The position numbers were made by a program, and so were the translations under genes. Positions 1-9,285 of a DNA stretch of 64,000 nucleotides are shown one piece after another. How positions within the stretch are numbered: position 1 is the first letter of the stretch; each line of letters opens with the position of its first letter. The stretch comes from Candidatus Omnitrophota bacterium (lineage in GTDB: Bacteria; Hinthialibacterota; Hinthialibacteria; Hinthialibacterales; JAKPRU01), in contig JAKQSI010000045.1 of the NCBI GenBank assembly GCA_029570205.1, positions 31,498 to 95,497 of the forward strand, written 5' to 3'. The notes under the pieces are model-generated. The model did no database searches. It had not been told where the DNA came from and worked only from the letters and a program-made list of their open reading frames with translations.

Positions 1-2
1 CG

Positions 3-320
3 TCGGGATTTGTCAAAAGTGCGGAAACGGACGGAGCGGCAAGCGCCTCCGTTGACAACTATGAACGGGACAGCCGGGAATACGAAAAACCCGCCTGGGC
101 GGCGAAAGCGGATGAATTCCCCCAATACTACCCGGAAACAATCGTCGACGACGATTTGCGGGAACCGGCTGTTGTCGGTTCGGCGATGGCGGAAAGCAGT
201 CCGTTCCGGGGTTCCTCTTCCGGTCGCCACCATCCGGATCATCTAACGGAACGAGAGCGGGATACAAATAAGAAGGACGTGAGCCGTGTGCTGCCTGTGC
301 TTTTCAGCAGTCGAAAATAG
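3..320 (+). CDS. C-terminal part of an unrecognised acidic protein (5' end outside window)
   Basis: An open frame runs from the window edge to a TAG at 318-320 (105 residues visible). I prefer it to the two other open readings of the same bases because its composition is protein-like: many Asp, Glu and Ala, short aromatic runs such as EFPQYYPETIVDDD, and a Ser/Gly/His-rich stretch before the end. The competing frames are Arg/Pro-rich in the way antisense or shifted readings of GC-rich genes are. No domain is recognisable and the tail looks disordered. A structured stretch and a strong terminator follow at 530-559, which would end this transcript. Function unknown. Confidence 0.45.
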   Translation, partial: SGFVKSAETDGAASASVDNYERDSREYEKPAWAAKADEFPQYYPETIVDDDLREPAVVGSAMAESSPFRGSSSGRHHPDHLTERERDTNKKDVSRVLPVLFSSRK

Positions 321-374
321 ACGTCCATAATCGAATTTCATTGTAGAGACGAAAGTGAAGGAACAGGCTCTTCT

Positions 375-560
375 TTTTCATGTGTGGAATCAACGACACG
401 CCGGAGGCCGATTGTACTCCGCCGGATCGCCTGGACGCGCGGGACGGGTACGGAATCAACCCTCTGGCACCAGCCTATCCCCAGGGTAGTCGTGCATTCG
501 TTATGCGCGGATCGCACGACGTGCGGTGAGGGAGGTCAAGGATGTTGACCTCCCTTTTTC
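375..560 (+). ncRNA. Candidate structured RNA (3'UTR-derived or independent small RNA), class unknown
   Basis: No convincing gene lies between 321 and 695, but the sequence is full of local stems. A perfect 7-bp stem pairs 489-495 with 514-520. An imperfect hairpin spans about 459-487 (ACCCT paired with AGGGT). GGAG at 403-406 can pair with CTCC at 417-420. All end in the terminator at 530-559. The word GGAATCAAC occurs twice (386-394 and 451-459). This is compatible with a 6S-like or other small RNA, or with the folded 3'UTR of the upstream gene. I see no tmRNA, SRP or RNase P signature. Boundaries are guesses apart from the 3' end. Confidence 0.3.
530..559 (+). terminator. Rho-independent terminator
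   Basis: A perfect 10-bp stem (530-539 with 545-554, GGGAGGTCAA against TTGACCTCCC) closes a 5-nt loop and is followed by five T at 555-559. It ends transcription coming from the left, before the isomerase-like gene at 696. Confidence 0.85.
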
Positions 561-695
561 TTTTGCCTTTTCTTAGCCGTTTCTCGAACTGGGGGACGGG
601 AAGCTTGCGCTTTCGTCCTGATTCGGACATCATGTTTATGAATTCTCGACGCGTATGAGACACATTCGACAACTGTCTTTTGAGGAGATACTTTG

Positions 696-1616
696 ATGAC
701 AAGGCCGACTCGTCCTCTTCTCACCCGACGTTCCTTTGCGCTCCTGACCGCCGTCGCTGCCGCCGATCTGGCCGTATCCCCTGTCCTTGGTGCAGAGATG
801 GCCTCCGATTCACCCCATCGCGATATCAAAAAATCCCTCAAGCTGGGGATGATCGAGGAGGGTAAGACCTTCGAGGATAAACTCACGGTGGCAAAGAACG
901 CAGGATTTCATTGCGTGGAGCCGGGGACGATCTACGACCGCAGCACTGTAGAGGAATTGCGCCGGGCATCCGAGAAAACCGGCATCCTTGTCGATGCTGT
1001 CGTCTGCGACAAGCACTGGAGTCATCCCCTTTCCGATCCTGATCCCGCCAAAGTAGACATCTGTGTCGAGTCGGTGCGCCTGAGCCTGGAAAACGCAAAG
1101 GACCTCGGTGGTGATATGGTCCTCCTCGTTCCCGCCGTGGTCAATGAACAGGTCCTGTACGAACAGGCTTATGAGCGCTCCATGCGGGTCATTCGTGAGG
1201 CGATCGTCCCGATGGCAACGGCCATGAACGTCGTTGTGGGAATCGAGAATGTGTGGAACAATTTCCTTCTCAGTCCGATCGAGTTTCGCAGATATGTAGA
1301 GGAAATCGACAGCCCGTATGTCCGCGCGTGGTTCGATATCGGAAATGTAGTCGCATTCGGATATCCCACCGGATGGATTCGGACTCTGGGACAACTGATA
1401 GCCCGCGTGGATGTAAAGGATTTCAAAGGCGGCCCGATGGTGGGGGGCGAGTTTGTTCCCCTGCGGCAGGGGTCAGTCCACTGGAATGACGTCATGAAGG
1501 CCTTTGATGAAATCGGCTACCAGGGAATCTTCGCCGCCGAGGTACAGGGCGGGAAACAGGATTACCTGATTGAAATGGTTTCGAAACCAATGGATATGAT
1601 AATTGCGGAGAAGTGA
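696..1616 (+). CDS. Exported sugar phosphate isomerase/epimerase-like TIM-barrel protein
   Basis: 306 residues. The fold and motifs are those of the xylose isomerase-like/AP endonuclease 2 family, whose members isomerise or epimerise sugars or inosose-type substrates with a divalent metal. Probable metal ligands are Glu184 (in GIENV), Asp214 (WFDIGN), Asp242 (VKDF) and Glu282 (AAEVQGG). The N-terminus is a Tat signal: twin arginines 11-12 in TRRSFAL, then a hydrophobic stretch and a cleavage-like VLGA near residue 32, so the enzyme should be exported folded, perhaps with its metal. Start: ATG at 696 with GAGGAG eight bases upstream; a TTG just before it is less likely. The next gene begins 7 bases after the stop, so the two are probably co-transcribed. 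Substrate not predictable. Confidence 0.85.
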   Translation: MTRPTRPLLTRRSFALLTAVAAADLAVSPVLGAEMASDSPHRDIKKSLKLGMIEEGKTFEDKLTVAKNAGFHCVEPGTIYDRSTVEELRRASEKTGILVDAVVCDKHWSHPLSDPDPAKVDICVESVRLSLENAKDLGGDMVLLVPAVVNEQVLYEQAYERSMRVIREAIVPMATAMNVVVGIENVWNNFLLSPIEFRRYVEEIDSPYVRAWFDIGNVVAFGYPTGWIRTLGQLIARVDVKDFKGGPMVGGEFVPLRQGSVHWNDVMKAFDEIGYQGIFAAEVQGGKQDYLIEMVSKPMDMIIAEK

Positions 1617-1623
1617 ACATACA

Positions 1624-4497
1624 ATGGACTCTCCACACATTCATGTTATCGCGTGCGCTGTGTTGGCGGCTGATTTGAAAGCAGCGGCCGGTGAATTGGG
1701 ATTAACTATTTCTACGCAATTTCTGCCCGGTGGACTCCATGAGACGCCCCAGGAACTGCGCAGGCGCCTCCAGGCGGCAATTGACGAGGTCTCGTCCGAC
1801 AAGGGTATACAGCGAATCGCAATCGGCTATGGAGTCTGCGGAATGGGAACTTGCGGGCTTCACGCGCGAGACATTCCCCTGGCCATTCCAAAGGTTCATG
1901 ACTGCATCGCGTTGTTTCTCGGCTCCGATCATGCTTATCGGGAACAGTTCCGAAAATGTCCGGGTACTTACTACATCTCCGCCGGGTGGGTGGACGAAAA
2001 GGTACTCCCCGACTCCATGAAACAGACGGATCCTCTCCAATGCGGACCTCGGATTCTCCATCTCGACGAGATCGTTGAGAAATACGGGGCGGAAAACGCT
2101 GACGCGATCCGTCATTTTCTGAATAGCTGGCAACGCAATTACCGGCGCGCCGCGTTCATCGAAACAGGCGTCGGAGGCCACAGGCGAAAATATGCGGAAA
2201 TCGCCCGGAACATGGCCCGCGAATTCGGCTGGACATACGAAGAGCTTGTCGGGACTCACCGTCTCCTGAACCGATTGCTTCTAGATGAGACTTCTAATGA
2301 TGAGGTGTTAATTGTTCCTCCCCATCACGAAACCGTCTATAACGGAGTAATGGAAACACTCCAGGCCGTCTCCCCGGTCGGGACCGGCCTGGCTCTTCCC
2401 GAATGCCTGCTCTCCCTTTCCGCCTCTGCCGAAAAAGAGCAAAGAGCCGAGGCGTCATCGGCAATCACTCTGGGGCTGGGGATTGACGCGGGCGGAACAT
2501 ACACGGACGCGGTGATCTACAGTTTTGAATCGAATCAAGTACTCGAGAAAGCGAAGGCACCGACCGCCAAATGGGACTTCACTGTCGGTATTCGGGAAGC
2601 GCTTTCCAAATTGAATGCGACGCGATTGCCTCAAGTCAATCTTGTCTCGCTTTCCACAACATTGGCAACAAACGCAATTGTAGAAGGCCGCGGACAAAAG
2701 GTTGGTTTGCTGATTATGCCGCCTTATGGTCTGTTCGATCCATCAGATATTCCCCATCGGCCGATCAGCATTATCGACGGCCGAATGGATTTTGACGGTA
2801 CAGAAATCTCGCCGGTTAATCCCGATCAAGTGCGCGAAGTTATCCGACGAATGATTGAGCAGGACCATGTCCGCGCGTTTGCTGTAGCCGGATTTGCCGC
2901 CGATTCCAACCCTGCACATGAGTTGCTAGTGAAAAGTATCATCCGAGAAGAAACCGGAATGAGCGTGACATGCGGCAATGACGTGTCCGATCTGATGAAC
3001 TATCGAGTTCGTGCGCAGACGGCTGCGTTAAACGCCCGAATTATTCCACTTTTGGAGGCTCTCATCGATCAGGTACAGATCGCATTACGATATTATTCCA
3101 TTTCTGCTCCCATGATGGTGGTGCGGAGTGACGGCTCGCTGATGAGCGCCCGAGCGGCCAGACAGCGGCCTATCGATACTGTTCTCTCCGGACCTGCCGC
3201 AAGCGTAGCGGGCGCCCGATTCCTGTCTCGACTCGATCGCGCAACTGTGGTAGACATCGGCGGAACAACCACCGACATAGCGATCATTCGGAACGGAATT
3301 GTTGAGACATCGAAGAAAGGCGCCACCATCGGAGGCTGGCGAACCCATGTCAAGGCACTTGATATGCGCACATTCGGACTGGGCGGTGACAGCCTCATCG
3401 GCTACCACAGACAACACATTCAAATCGGCCCGCGCCGCGTCACCCCCATTTGCCGGCTCGGCGAACAGGATACAAATAAAGCACTCGAATGGATCGAACA
3501 GCATCTTGACTCGTTTGACCGATCCACAGATCGCCTGGGTATCCTTGCCCTGAACGCTCACAAGCCCGATTTTCAATTAACCGAAGTGGAGATGCGGATA
3601 TTCGACATCCTCTCCGAACGTCCATACTCCATTCAGGAACTTTCTTCCCGCCTTACCGGAGACCTGTTCCGACCTGTTCCTCTCGAACGGCTGCAAGAAC
3701 GGTATGCAATTCAGCGATGCGGGCTTACTCCCACCGATCTCTTGCACATCGACGAGAAGATGCATCTGTGGAACCGCTCCGCGGCTGTTCGCTTTTGTGA
3801 AATACACTGCCGTCTGGCGCAAATCGATCTACGGGATTTTGTCCATTCGGTTCTCGAACAATTTATCAACAAACTGACAATGGAGATTCTTAAACGGGAG
3901 ATGGCCGGGACGTGCGATGCAGAAGATATGGACAAATCCCTGTCAGCCGCTGCCTTGTTGCAAAACATGATGCGTGGCGGAGATTCCGACTACCAAGTGC
4001 GTATACGGCTGAAACATCCGCTGATCGGTATCGGTGCACCGGTACACCATTTCCTCCCGCAAGTTGCGCGCCTCCTCGAAACCGAGGCCATTATTCCGCC
4101 CGACGCGGACGTAGCCAATGCAATCGGCGCCATCACTAGTTTCGTATTAGTCCAGAAACACGTACGTATTTCCCCGACGCCGAACGGGACATACAATCTT
4201 TATGGATTAGTCGATTCTCCCGTATTCAGTGATTTTGAAGAAGCACAAGCTTACGCCGTACGTTCTTTGAGGGATGTGATTCTCCGAAGCGCAGGCGAGG
4301 CAGGAACAAGTGAATCCCGAATCGAGGTCACCGCACAAGATCAGGTTGCCCCGCTTGCCGACGGAGGACAGCAATTCCTCGGTCGAACGATTACAGCACG
4401 CCTGACAGGCCGGCCGGATCTCGTGAGACTTCTCTCGGATACATGCGATGAATCACCGTTACTCCCAGCGGTTGCCGATGCTCCGCTGCGGCGCTGA
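1624..4497 (+). CDS. DUF1638 domain fused to hydantoinase/oxoprolinase (HyuA-type) ATPase domain
   Basis: 957 residues from ATG 1624 (GGAGAAG about 10 bases upstream; an in-frame TTG lies 7 codons earlier). Residues about 1-195 match DUF1638: the IGYGVCGMGTCGL segment and the later CPGTYYISAGW motif are typical. From about residue 283 to the end it is a hydantoinase/oxoprolinase subunit A with the acetate-kinase-like fold. It shows two phosphate-binding motifs, GIDAGGTYTD (about 285-294) and VVDIGGTTTD (about 542-551), and the C-terminal LIGIGAP segment. HyuA-type proteins hydrolyse ATP to open cyclic amides; DUF1638 has no settled function. No HyuB partner is present in the window. Its 3' end overlaps the convergent NUDIX gene by 39 bases. 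Joining both domains in one chain is unusual and suggests that they work on the same substrate. Confidence 0.85.
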   Translation: MDSPHIHVIACAVLAADLKAAAGELGLTISTQFLPGGLHETPQELRRRLQAAIDEVSSDKGIQRIAIGYGVCGMGTCGLHARDIPLAIPKVHDCIALFLGSDHAYREQFRKCPGTYYISAGWVDEKVLPDSMKQTDPLQCGPRILHLDEIVEKYGAENADAIRHFLNSWQRNYRRAAFIETGVGGHRRKYAEIARNMAREFGWTYEELVGTHRLLNRLLLDETSNDEVLIVPPHHETVYNGVMETLQAVSPVGTGLALPECLLSLSASAEKEQRAEASSAITLGLGIDAGGTYTDAVIYSFESNQVLEKAKAPTAKWDFTVGIREALSKLNATRLPQVNLVSLSTTLATNAIVEGRGQKVGLLIMPPYGLFDPSDIPHRPISIIDGRMDFDGTEISPVNPDQVREVIRRMIEQDHVRAFAVAGFAADSNPAHELLVKSIIREETGMSVTCGNDVSDLMNYRVRAQTAALNARIIPLLEALIDQVQIALRYYSISAPMMVVRSDGSLMSARAARQRPIDTVLSGPAASVAGARFLSRLDRATVVDIGGTTTDIAIIRNGIVETSKKGATIGGWRTHVKALDMRTFGLGGDSLIGYHRQHIQIGPRRVTPICRLGEQDTNKALEWIEQHLDSFDRSTDRLGILALNAHKPDFQLTEVEMRIFDILSERPYSIQELSSRLTGDLFRPVPLERLQERYAIQRCGLTPTDLLHIDEKMHLWNRSAAVRFCEIHCRLAQIDLRDFVHSVLEQFINKLTMEILKREMAGTCDAEDMDKSLSAAALLQNMMRGGDSDYQVRIRLKHPLIGIGAPVHHFLPQVARLLETEAIIPPDADVANAIGAITSFVLVQKHVRISPTPNGTYNLYGLVDSPVFSDFEEAQAYAVRSLRDVILRSAGEAGTSESRIEVTAQDQVAPLADGGQQFLGRTITARLTGRPDLVRLLSDTCDESPLLPAVADAPLRR

Positions 4498-4908
4498 ACC
4501 CGTTTCTATCGCGACTATCAGCTCGCGTGTGACCGCAGGATAGATTGTCAGGCGCGGCAAGTCTGCCGGGGCAATCCACTGAGCATCCCGCAGCACCCTG
4601 TCCTGTGTAACATGCAGACTGCCCGATACAATCCGCCCCCAGTAATACAGATTTATCACATGCCGATGCAAATCCGGAGGAATGGATTCCGAAACCATGA
4701 ACAAATCCTCAACGTCTACTTCGTATCCCGTTTCCTCCATTAACTCCCGGCTGGCTGCCGCTTTCAGAGTCTCCCCATATTTCACTCCACCTCCCGGCAA
4801 AAGCCAATACTTGCGCCCATACTTTTCATGCTGTACCAACAGTATTTTGCCTCCGTCGACAATCGCCACGGCAACACGAATTCTGATTCCCTGTTCTTCG
4901 TTTTCCAT
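4459..4908 (-). CDS. NUDIX hydrolase
   Basis: 149 residues, with a complete NUDIX box (G40 x5 E46 x7 R54 E55 xx E58 E59 x G61) in the usual place and the preceding WLLPGGGV strand. Such enzymes hydrolyse nucleoside diphosphates linked to another moiety, using Mg2+; the substrate cannot be read from sequence. Start ATG 4908 with GGAG eight bases upstream. It lies 78 bases downstream of the serine hydrolase gene on the same strand and is probably the last gene of that run. Its last 39 bases are antisense to the end of the DUF1638-hydantoinase gene. Confidence 0.9.
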   Translation of the reverse strand: MENEEQGIRIRVAVAIVDGGKILLVQHEKYGRKYWLLPGGGVKYGETLKAAASRELMEETGYEVDVEDLFMVSESIPPDLHRHVINLYYWGRIVSGSLHVTQDRVLRDAQWIAPADLPRLTIYPAVTRELIVAIETGSAPQRSIGNRWE

Positions 4909-4986
4909 CCTCTGAACTCCGTCTTGAACTGACCTTACGGTTTCTCTACTCCAACATCCGGATCCAATGCAGAATTGAATCTTAAT

Positions 4987-6294
4987 CTACTCCCCCTGCG
5001 CTTGTCTTCCCATCGCGTTCCATATTGACGAATAGAAGGCTTTCCGTATCCTTTCCCGGTTACACATATCTCGCCTCGGATGAATCGCATTCGTGAGGAG
5101 GATTGCAATAACATTATGTTCCGGATCAACCCAAATACTTGTTCCAGTAAATCCTGTATGTCCAAATGCGCGCTGTGACGGAAGCCCGCCATGAGCCGTT
5201 ACCGCAACCGTCGGCCCCATAGACCACCAACCGATCAACTGTCCTTTGCCCTGAAGGAATGCCGATCCCCTTTCAATGGCTTCGGTAGATATTTGTGATG
5301 TGAGCATTTCCCCGACCGTCTCCGTTTGAAGAATCCGCACATCTCCATATCCGCCCCCATTGAGCAACATTTGACAGAATATGGCAAGATCCTCCGCTGT
5401 AGAGAATAAACCGGCGTGTCCCGCAATTCCCCCGAGACAGTATGCGTTTTCATCATGTACTTCCCCCATCATCAATCGGCCCAACCGTTCGGAATATTCC
5501 GTCGCGGCACAACGACTTCGCAGTGTTCTCCCGGGACGAAAACATGTATCATTCATCCCCAGTGGCCTGAAGATCTTTTCCTCCGCAAACCGATCCAGTC
5601 TTGTTTTCGATACCTTCTCAACGATCTCTCCCAGGACAATAAAGCCGATATCGCTGTAGACACGCTGATAACCGGGAGGCGCATCCAACTCTTGCTCGCA
5701 GATCAGCCGAAGCACCTCATCCTTGTCTTCCGCCATCTCATAGTACGCGGAAGGTGACGCAAGTCCGGACGTATGTGTCAGCAAGTGCCTTACCGTCACG
5801 GTGTCCTTGCCCGCCTGACCGAACTCCGGCCAATACCTGCACGCGGGCGAATCCAGGTCGATCAATTCCCGTTCCTTCAGGATCAAGATACATGTAGTCG
5901 TCACAATCACTTTCGTGAGTGAAGCCAAATCGAATACGGTCGAGGTTCTCATTCGAATCTTCTTCTTTGAGAAGTCGTCTATTGTATGCCCTGGCCCTTT
6001 CGGGCGACTATACAGCTGCGCATACCCAAACGCCCTGCGCCGAATGATTTTCCCATCCTTCGCAATCAGGACAACTGCACCAGGCGCGGCCTTCTCTTCA
6101 ATAGCCTTCTGTATCTCTGCATAACCTTTATTCAACTCCTCGAAATCCATGCCTGCATCCCATGGATTTGCCCTTGAAAGAATCGGAAATCGATCCGGTC
6201 TCCGGGCCATTGACGGCAGGTTCAGCAACAAACATAGGCATAACAAGTTTACGGCGCGGAACACCGATACGTTTGCTGATGACAGGTTACTCAT
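4987..6294 (-). CDS. Serine hydrolase, beta-lactamase (class C)/penicillin-binding fold, exported
   Basis: 435 residues. The active-site motifs of the class C beta-lactamase/EstB/PBP4*-like family are all visible: SLTK (Ser125, Lys128, with the preceding FDLA), the tyrosine motif YSD replacing the usual YSN, and HTG replacing KTG near the C-terminus. Members are periplasmic D-Ala-D-Ala peptidases, esterases or amidases. A hydrophobic segment (about residues 11-28) should act as signal peptide or anchor. Start: ATG 6294, nine bases after GAGG; a GTG six bases upstream is the alternative. It follows the dikinase-like gene by less than 10 bases, so it is translationally linked to it. Likely a cell-wall or ester hydrolase; activity on beta-lactams is not implied. 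Confidence 0.88.
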   Translation of the reverse strand: MSNLSSANVSVFRAVNLLCLCLLLNLPSMARRPDRFPILSRANPWDAGMDFEELNKGYAEIQKAIEEKAAPGAVVLIAKDGKIIRRRAFGYAQLYSRPKGPGHTIDDFSKKKIRMRTSTVFDLASLTKVIVTTTCILILKERELIDLDSPACRYWPEFGQAGKDTVTVRHLLTHTSGLASPSAYYEMAEDKDEVLRLICEQELDAPPGYQRVYSDIGFIVLGEIVEKVSKTRLDRFAEEKIFRPLGMNDTCFRPGRTLRSRCAATEYSERLGRLMMGEVHDENAYCLGGIAGHAGLFSTAEDLAIFCQMLLNGGGYGDVRILQTETVGEMLTSQISTEAIERGSAFLQGKGQLIGWWSMGPTVAVTAHGGLPSQRAFGHTGFTGTSIWVDPEHNVIAILLTNAIHPRRDMCNRERIRKAFYSSIWNAMGRQAQGE

Positions 6295-6303
6295 TCTCAC
6301 GCC

Positions 6304-9240
6304 TCAGTACACGTACCATTCTCGAATATCGACAGGCGGCAGATGGTCCGTGATTTCTTTTTGGAATGCTTCAATTTTGATATAGCGGAGCGGTTGCAGG
6401 TTGCAATCCAACGTATACACTTCGCGATCATAATCCGTTTCTCCCGTCAATACCGCAAGCCCGTATGTTTCGCCGACGGGGGGATCGAACAACACCCAGA
6501 ATGTTTCGTTCCAATTGTGGTGATCCGCTGCGTAAACAAGATTCCAGTAATTGCCCTGTTCTACATAGCCTTCTTCGATGTCGACCTGCGCGTAGACTAG
6601 ATTGGCAGGTCCCGTGCCGGCCATAGCCGGTTGCCAGCGTTCGTACAGATGGACCGACTGGCCGTTCTCCAATGCAAGGTCTATCCGATGAAGAGGCAGG
6701 CCGGCATAAGTCTCCGATGCATATCGGAGGAAATCAATCCGTACGCCGACCTGAATCCGGGCAAGCATATAAAGGTCCCGTGAAAGAAACGGCTCATCAA
6801 AAATAATCATCGCAGGACTCGGCCCACCGTCCATGAGATTTGTAGAAAGATAGTCGATAAATAGAGAAAGAGTCTGCCCATTGAAATCGAATTCCTGATC
6901 GAAGCGAAACTCGACTCGATTTACCGGATTTCCGACTTCCTTGACAGTCAGTTTTCCGGGAGACAACGGCTGGAGAACGGTCCGCGCCGGACCGAACTCA
7001 AAACGGTCGATCAGATCAAATGAATAGATGCCGGACTCCAGCGCCATCGCGTGATCCCCGGGCACGAGGTCAATGGCCGATAGATATTCATACTCTTGCT
7101 CCAGGCTTCGGCCTTCTTGAAACACTCCCACTACTCGCGTATTCTGCGGAATTCGCAAAACACATCTTTCCTCTTGCGGCGGCACAGCAGAGGTCATCAG
7201 CGTCGGGCGAACCTGTTTGATTACCAGCTTCCCCATGTCGTATTTGAATTCAATATCCAGACAGACTTGATCCCGCCGATACTCGCCGAGTTCAACCGGC
7301 ATGTTCTGCTCGATGTCCCAGAGGACTCCTCCGATTTCGCGCAACTGATCCTCCGAAAGAACCCATTCTCCCTGCGGAAGCAAGGAGGAGGTGCGCACAC
7401 GGAGAATTTCCGAAACCTGGCCGTCTGTAAACGTAAGCAGATCCTTTTCCGGAACAATTCCCATCTCGGGCAAAACCACACTATAATCGCCCGCTTGCAC
7501 ATTGATGACGAAATAGTTTTTCTTTCCCGAGACTGGATCACCCGTAAACGCGACGCCATTACAGTCCTCCCGGGGAAATGCTTTCGTCACAAGGATTCCC
7601 ATCCGAACCTTGCGGTGATCAATCTGATAGTACTCCCTTTCTTCGAATGCCTTCGGATTCCACAGGCTTGCCCAGACAAGTTTCAGGCCGCGTTCAATCG
7701 TTCTCTCATCATCCTGGTCCGGTTGACAACGGCAAGGCCCTGTTTCATCCCCGTCCAGTGTGTCCTCGGCGCATACCGAGGTAGAGTCATACAGGCCCGC
7801 ACCGTTAAACTCAATATCGTCCTCGGAATTGGATGAGGATCGAAACCGGACCATTACATCCGTTGACCCGTATACCTCCTCTATTTTTGCAACGATTCCA
7901 GAGATAAGCACCGGGTCAATAACGCCCGTCAGGCGGATGACATCCTGGAAATGTTCCAGCTTCTGTCGCCGATATGCCGTATCGGTTTGAAAAGGAGAAT
8001 CCTCCAGAAGTAAATTCAAATAGTCCTGAAATGTGATCCGGCGGAACGGGTCTTCGGGGTCTCGTATGGTATTGGAATTCATGAATTCCATGTAGTAATG
8101 AAATGGAATCGCGAATCCGTCTACCTGGTATGCCTTGTCCAGGAAAGAATAGAGTCTCGCCAGTCCCGTCGCTTTTCCACCGAATCGTCGGATCAAAGGC
8201 TCCTCCTTCCAAACGCGGGCCAATTGCGGAAGACTTACCAGTTCCGAATATACATCATCGGGTTCCGGAAGCGGGGACAACACGGGCCGATGGGCGGTCC
8301 ACCATGCCTCCGCGTCCGCAAGTTCAACCGGTACGACCACTTCATACCTGTCGGTTTCCAGAATTAACTTAACGAGTTGACCGCTATAGGGTGCAAATAT
8401 CTCTGTCGCGTTTCTCACATAGCCGTTCGGGGTACCCCGACGCAGGGACCGGACATTAACATGCGACAGTTCGCCCTGTTGTGTTCCGGTAATAACACCC
8501 GCCACAACTGTCCCGATATCGGTCGGCGCAGTATCGACTACCACAATATCCTGCCAACCGATCAGACCGTGCTCTTCCGCCTCTTGGAGCTCGCTCAATG
8601 TGTATAGGCGGACGCGACCGTAATTGGTTGCAGGGGAATAGGCCTCATAGTCGGGTGTGACAATACCGTCGGGAAGATAAATTGGGAATCCGGGCTCTTC
8701 CCACTCCCGCGCCGTTTCTATGGCGACCGTTGTCTTCGGCGCGTAAGCAAAAGGGCGCAGGGTAATCGTCTGCGATAACAGTTGGTAGACATAAAGGACC
8801 TCCACAGGAAGAGGCGGTTCGGACAGAGCCGAGTAAATATCGAATCCATAGAGAATCCCGCCTTGAGAATCCTGGAAACGGGAAATAGATCCCGCATAGT
8901 ACCGACGAGAGGATCGCCGATAGACCAGGTCCAGGTATTCCGGTTCGGTCAATCCGGCGAAACGTTCCGGGAATTCTACTGCAAGAAACTCCTGGTGCAG
9001 CGGGTAGCGATTCACGTTCTGATAGACGGTGTGCAGTAACGCAGGATCGCTCGTCGCGGGGGCGGTAAACTTCCCTGTTCGAAGCAGGTCGGGGCGGCTG
9101 CGGTCCGTCACAGTTATCCTGTCGAAGTCCGTCTCGCTGTCGATCCTCGCCAGCCAGGCAGGTTCTTGTCCCCAGGCAAACAAAGCTATCCGGCACAGAA
9201 ACGTCGCGCAATAGACCACAACTTTAATTTTCCCATTCAC
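6304..9240 (-). CDS. Exported PEP synthase/pyruvate phosphate dikinase-like protein
   Basis: 978 residues. Residues about 355-710 resemble the PEP/pyruvate-binding ATP-grasp domain (PPDK N-terminal): RFGGKATGLA, VRFRSSSNSED and the later VIKQVRP end. Upstream of it, about 230-275, is a swivelling phosphohistidine-like domain in which GELSHVNV puts a His (260) where the phospho-carrier His normally stands; in PEP synthase this domain comes after the ATP-grasp, so the order is swapped. Residues 1-24 form a signal peptide. The last 250 residues look like a beta-rich domain. An ATP- or PEP-using enzyme outside the cytoplasm is unexpected, so the catalytic role is open. GTG start 9240; 45 bases after the symporter stop, and its own stop nearly touches the serine hydrolase start. 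A pilot homologue group exists in large-genome bacteria but without known function. Confidence 0.75.
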   Translation of the reverse strand: MNGKIKVVVYCATFLCRIALFAWGQEPAWLARIDSETDFDRITVTDRSRPDLLRTGKFTAPATSDPALLHTVYQNVNRYPLHQEFLAVEFPERFAGLTEPEYLDLVYRRSSRRYYAGSISRFQDSQGGILYGFDIYSALSEPPLPVEVLYVYQLLSQTITLRPFAYAPKTTVAIETAREWEEPGFPIYLPDGIVTPDYEAYSPATNYGRVRLYTLSELQEAEEHGLIGWQDIVVVDTAPTDIGTVVAGVITGTQQGELSHVNVRSLRRGTPNGYVRNATEIFAPYSGQLVKLILETDRYEVVVPVELADAEAWWTAHRPVLSPLPEPDDVYSELVSLPQLARVWKEEPLIRRFGGKATGLARLYSFLDKAYQVDGFAIPFHYYMEFMNSNTIRDPEDPFRRITFQDYLNLLLEDSPFQTDTAYRRQKLEHFQDVIRLTGVIDPVLISGIVAKIEEVYGSTDVMVRFRSSSNSEDDIEFNGAGLYDSTSVCAEDTLDGDETGPCRCQPDQDDERTIERGLKLVWASLWNPKAFEEREYYQIDHRKVRMGILVTKAFPREDCNGVAFTGDPVSGKKNYFVINVQAGDYSVVLPEMGIVPEKDLLTFTDGQVSEILRVRTSSLLPQGEWVLSEDQLREIGGVLWDIEQNMPVELGEYRRDQVCLDIEFKYDMGKLVIKQVRPTLMTSAVPPQEERCVLRIPQNTRVVGVFQEGRSLEQEYEYLSAIDLVPGDHAMALESGIYSFDLIDRFEFGPARTVLQPLSPGKLTVKEVGNPVNRVEFRFDQEFDFNGQTLSLFIDYLSTNLMDGGPSPAMIIFDEPFLSRDLYMLARIQVGVRIDFLRYASETYAGLPLHRIDLALENGQSVHLYERWQPAMAGTGPANLVYAQVDIEEGYVEQGNYWNLVYAADHHNWNETFWVLFDPPVGETYGLAVLTGETDYDREVYTLDCNLQPLRYIKIEAFQKEITDHLPPVDIREWYVY

Positions 9241-9285
9241 CTTGTCGAGAACCTCAATGCTCCACAGATTATTCTCTACGTTACT

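Noticed and set aside
10-246. Open plus-strand frame of 78 codons at the window start
   Set aside because: Arg/Pro/Thr-rich composition typical of a shifted reading; the frame ending at 320 reads as a normal acidic protein.
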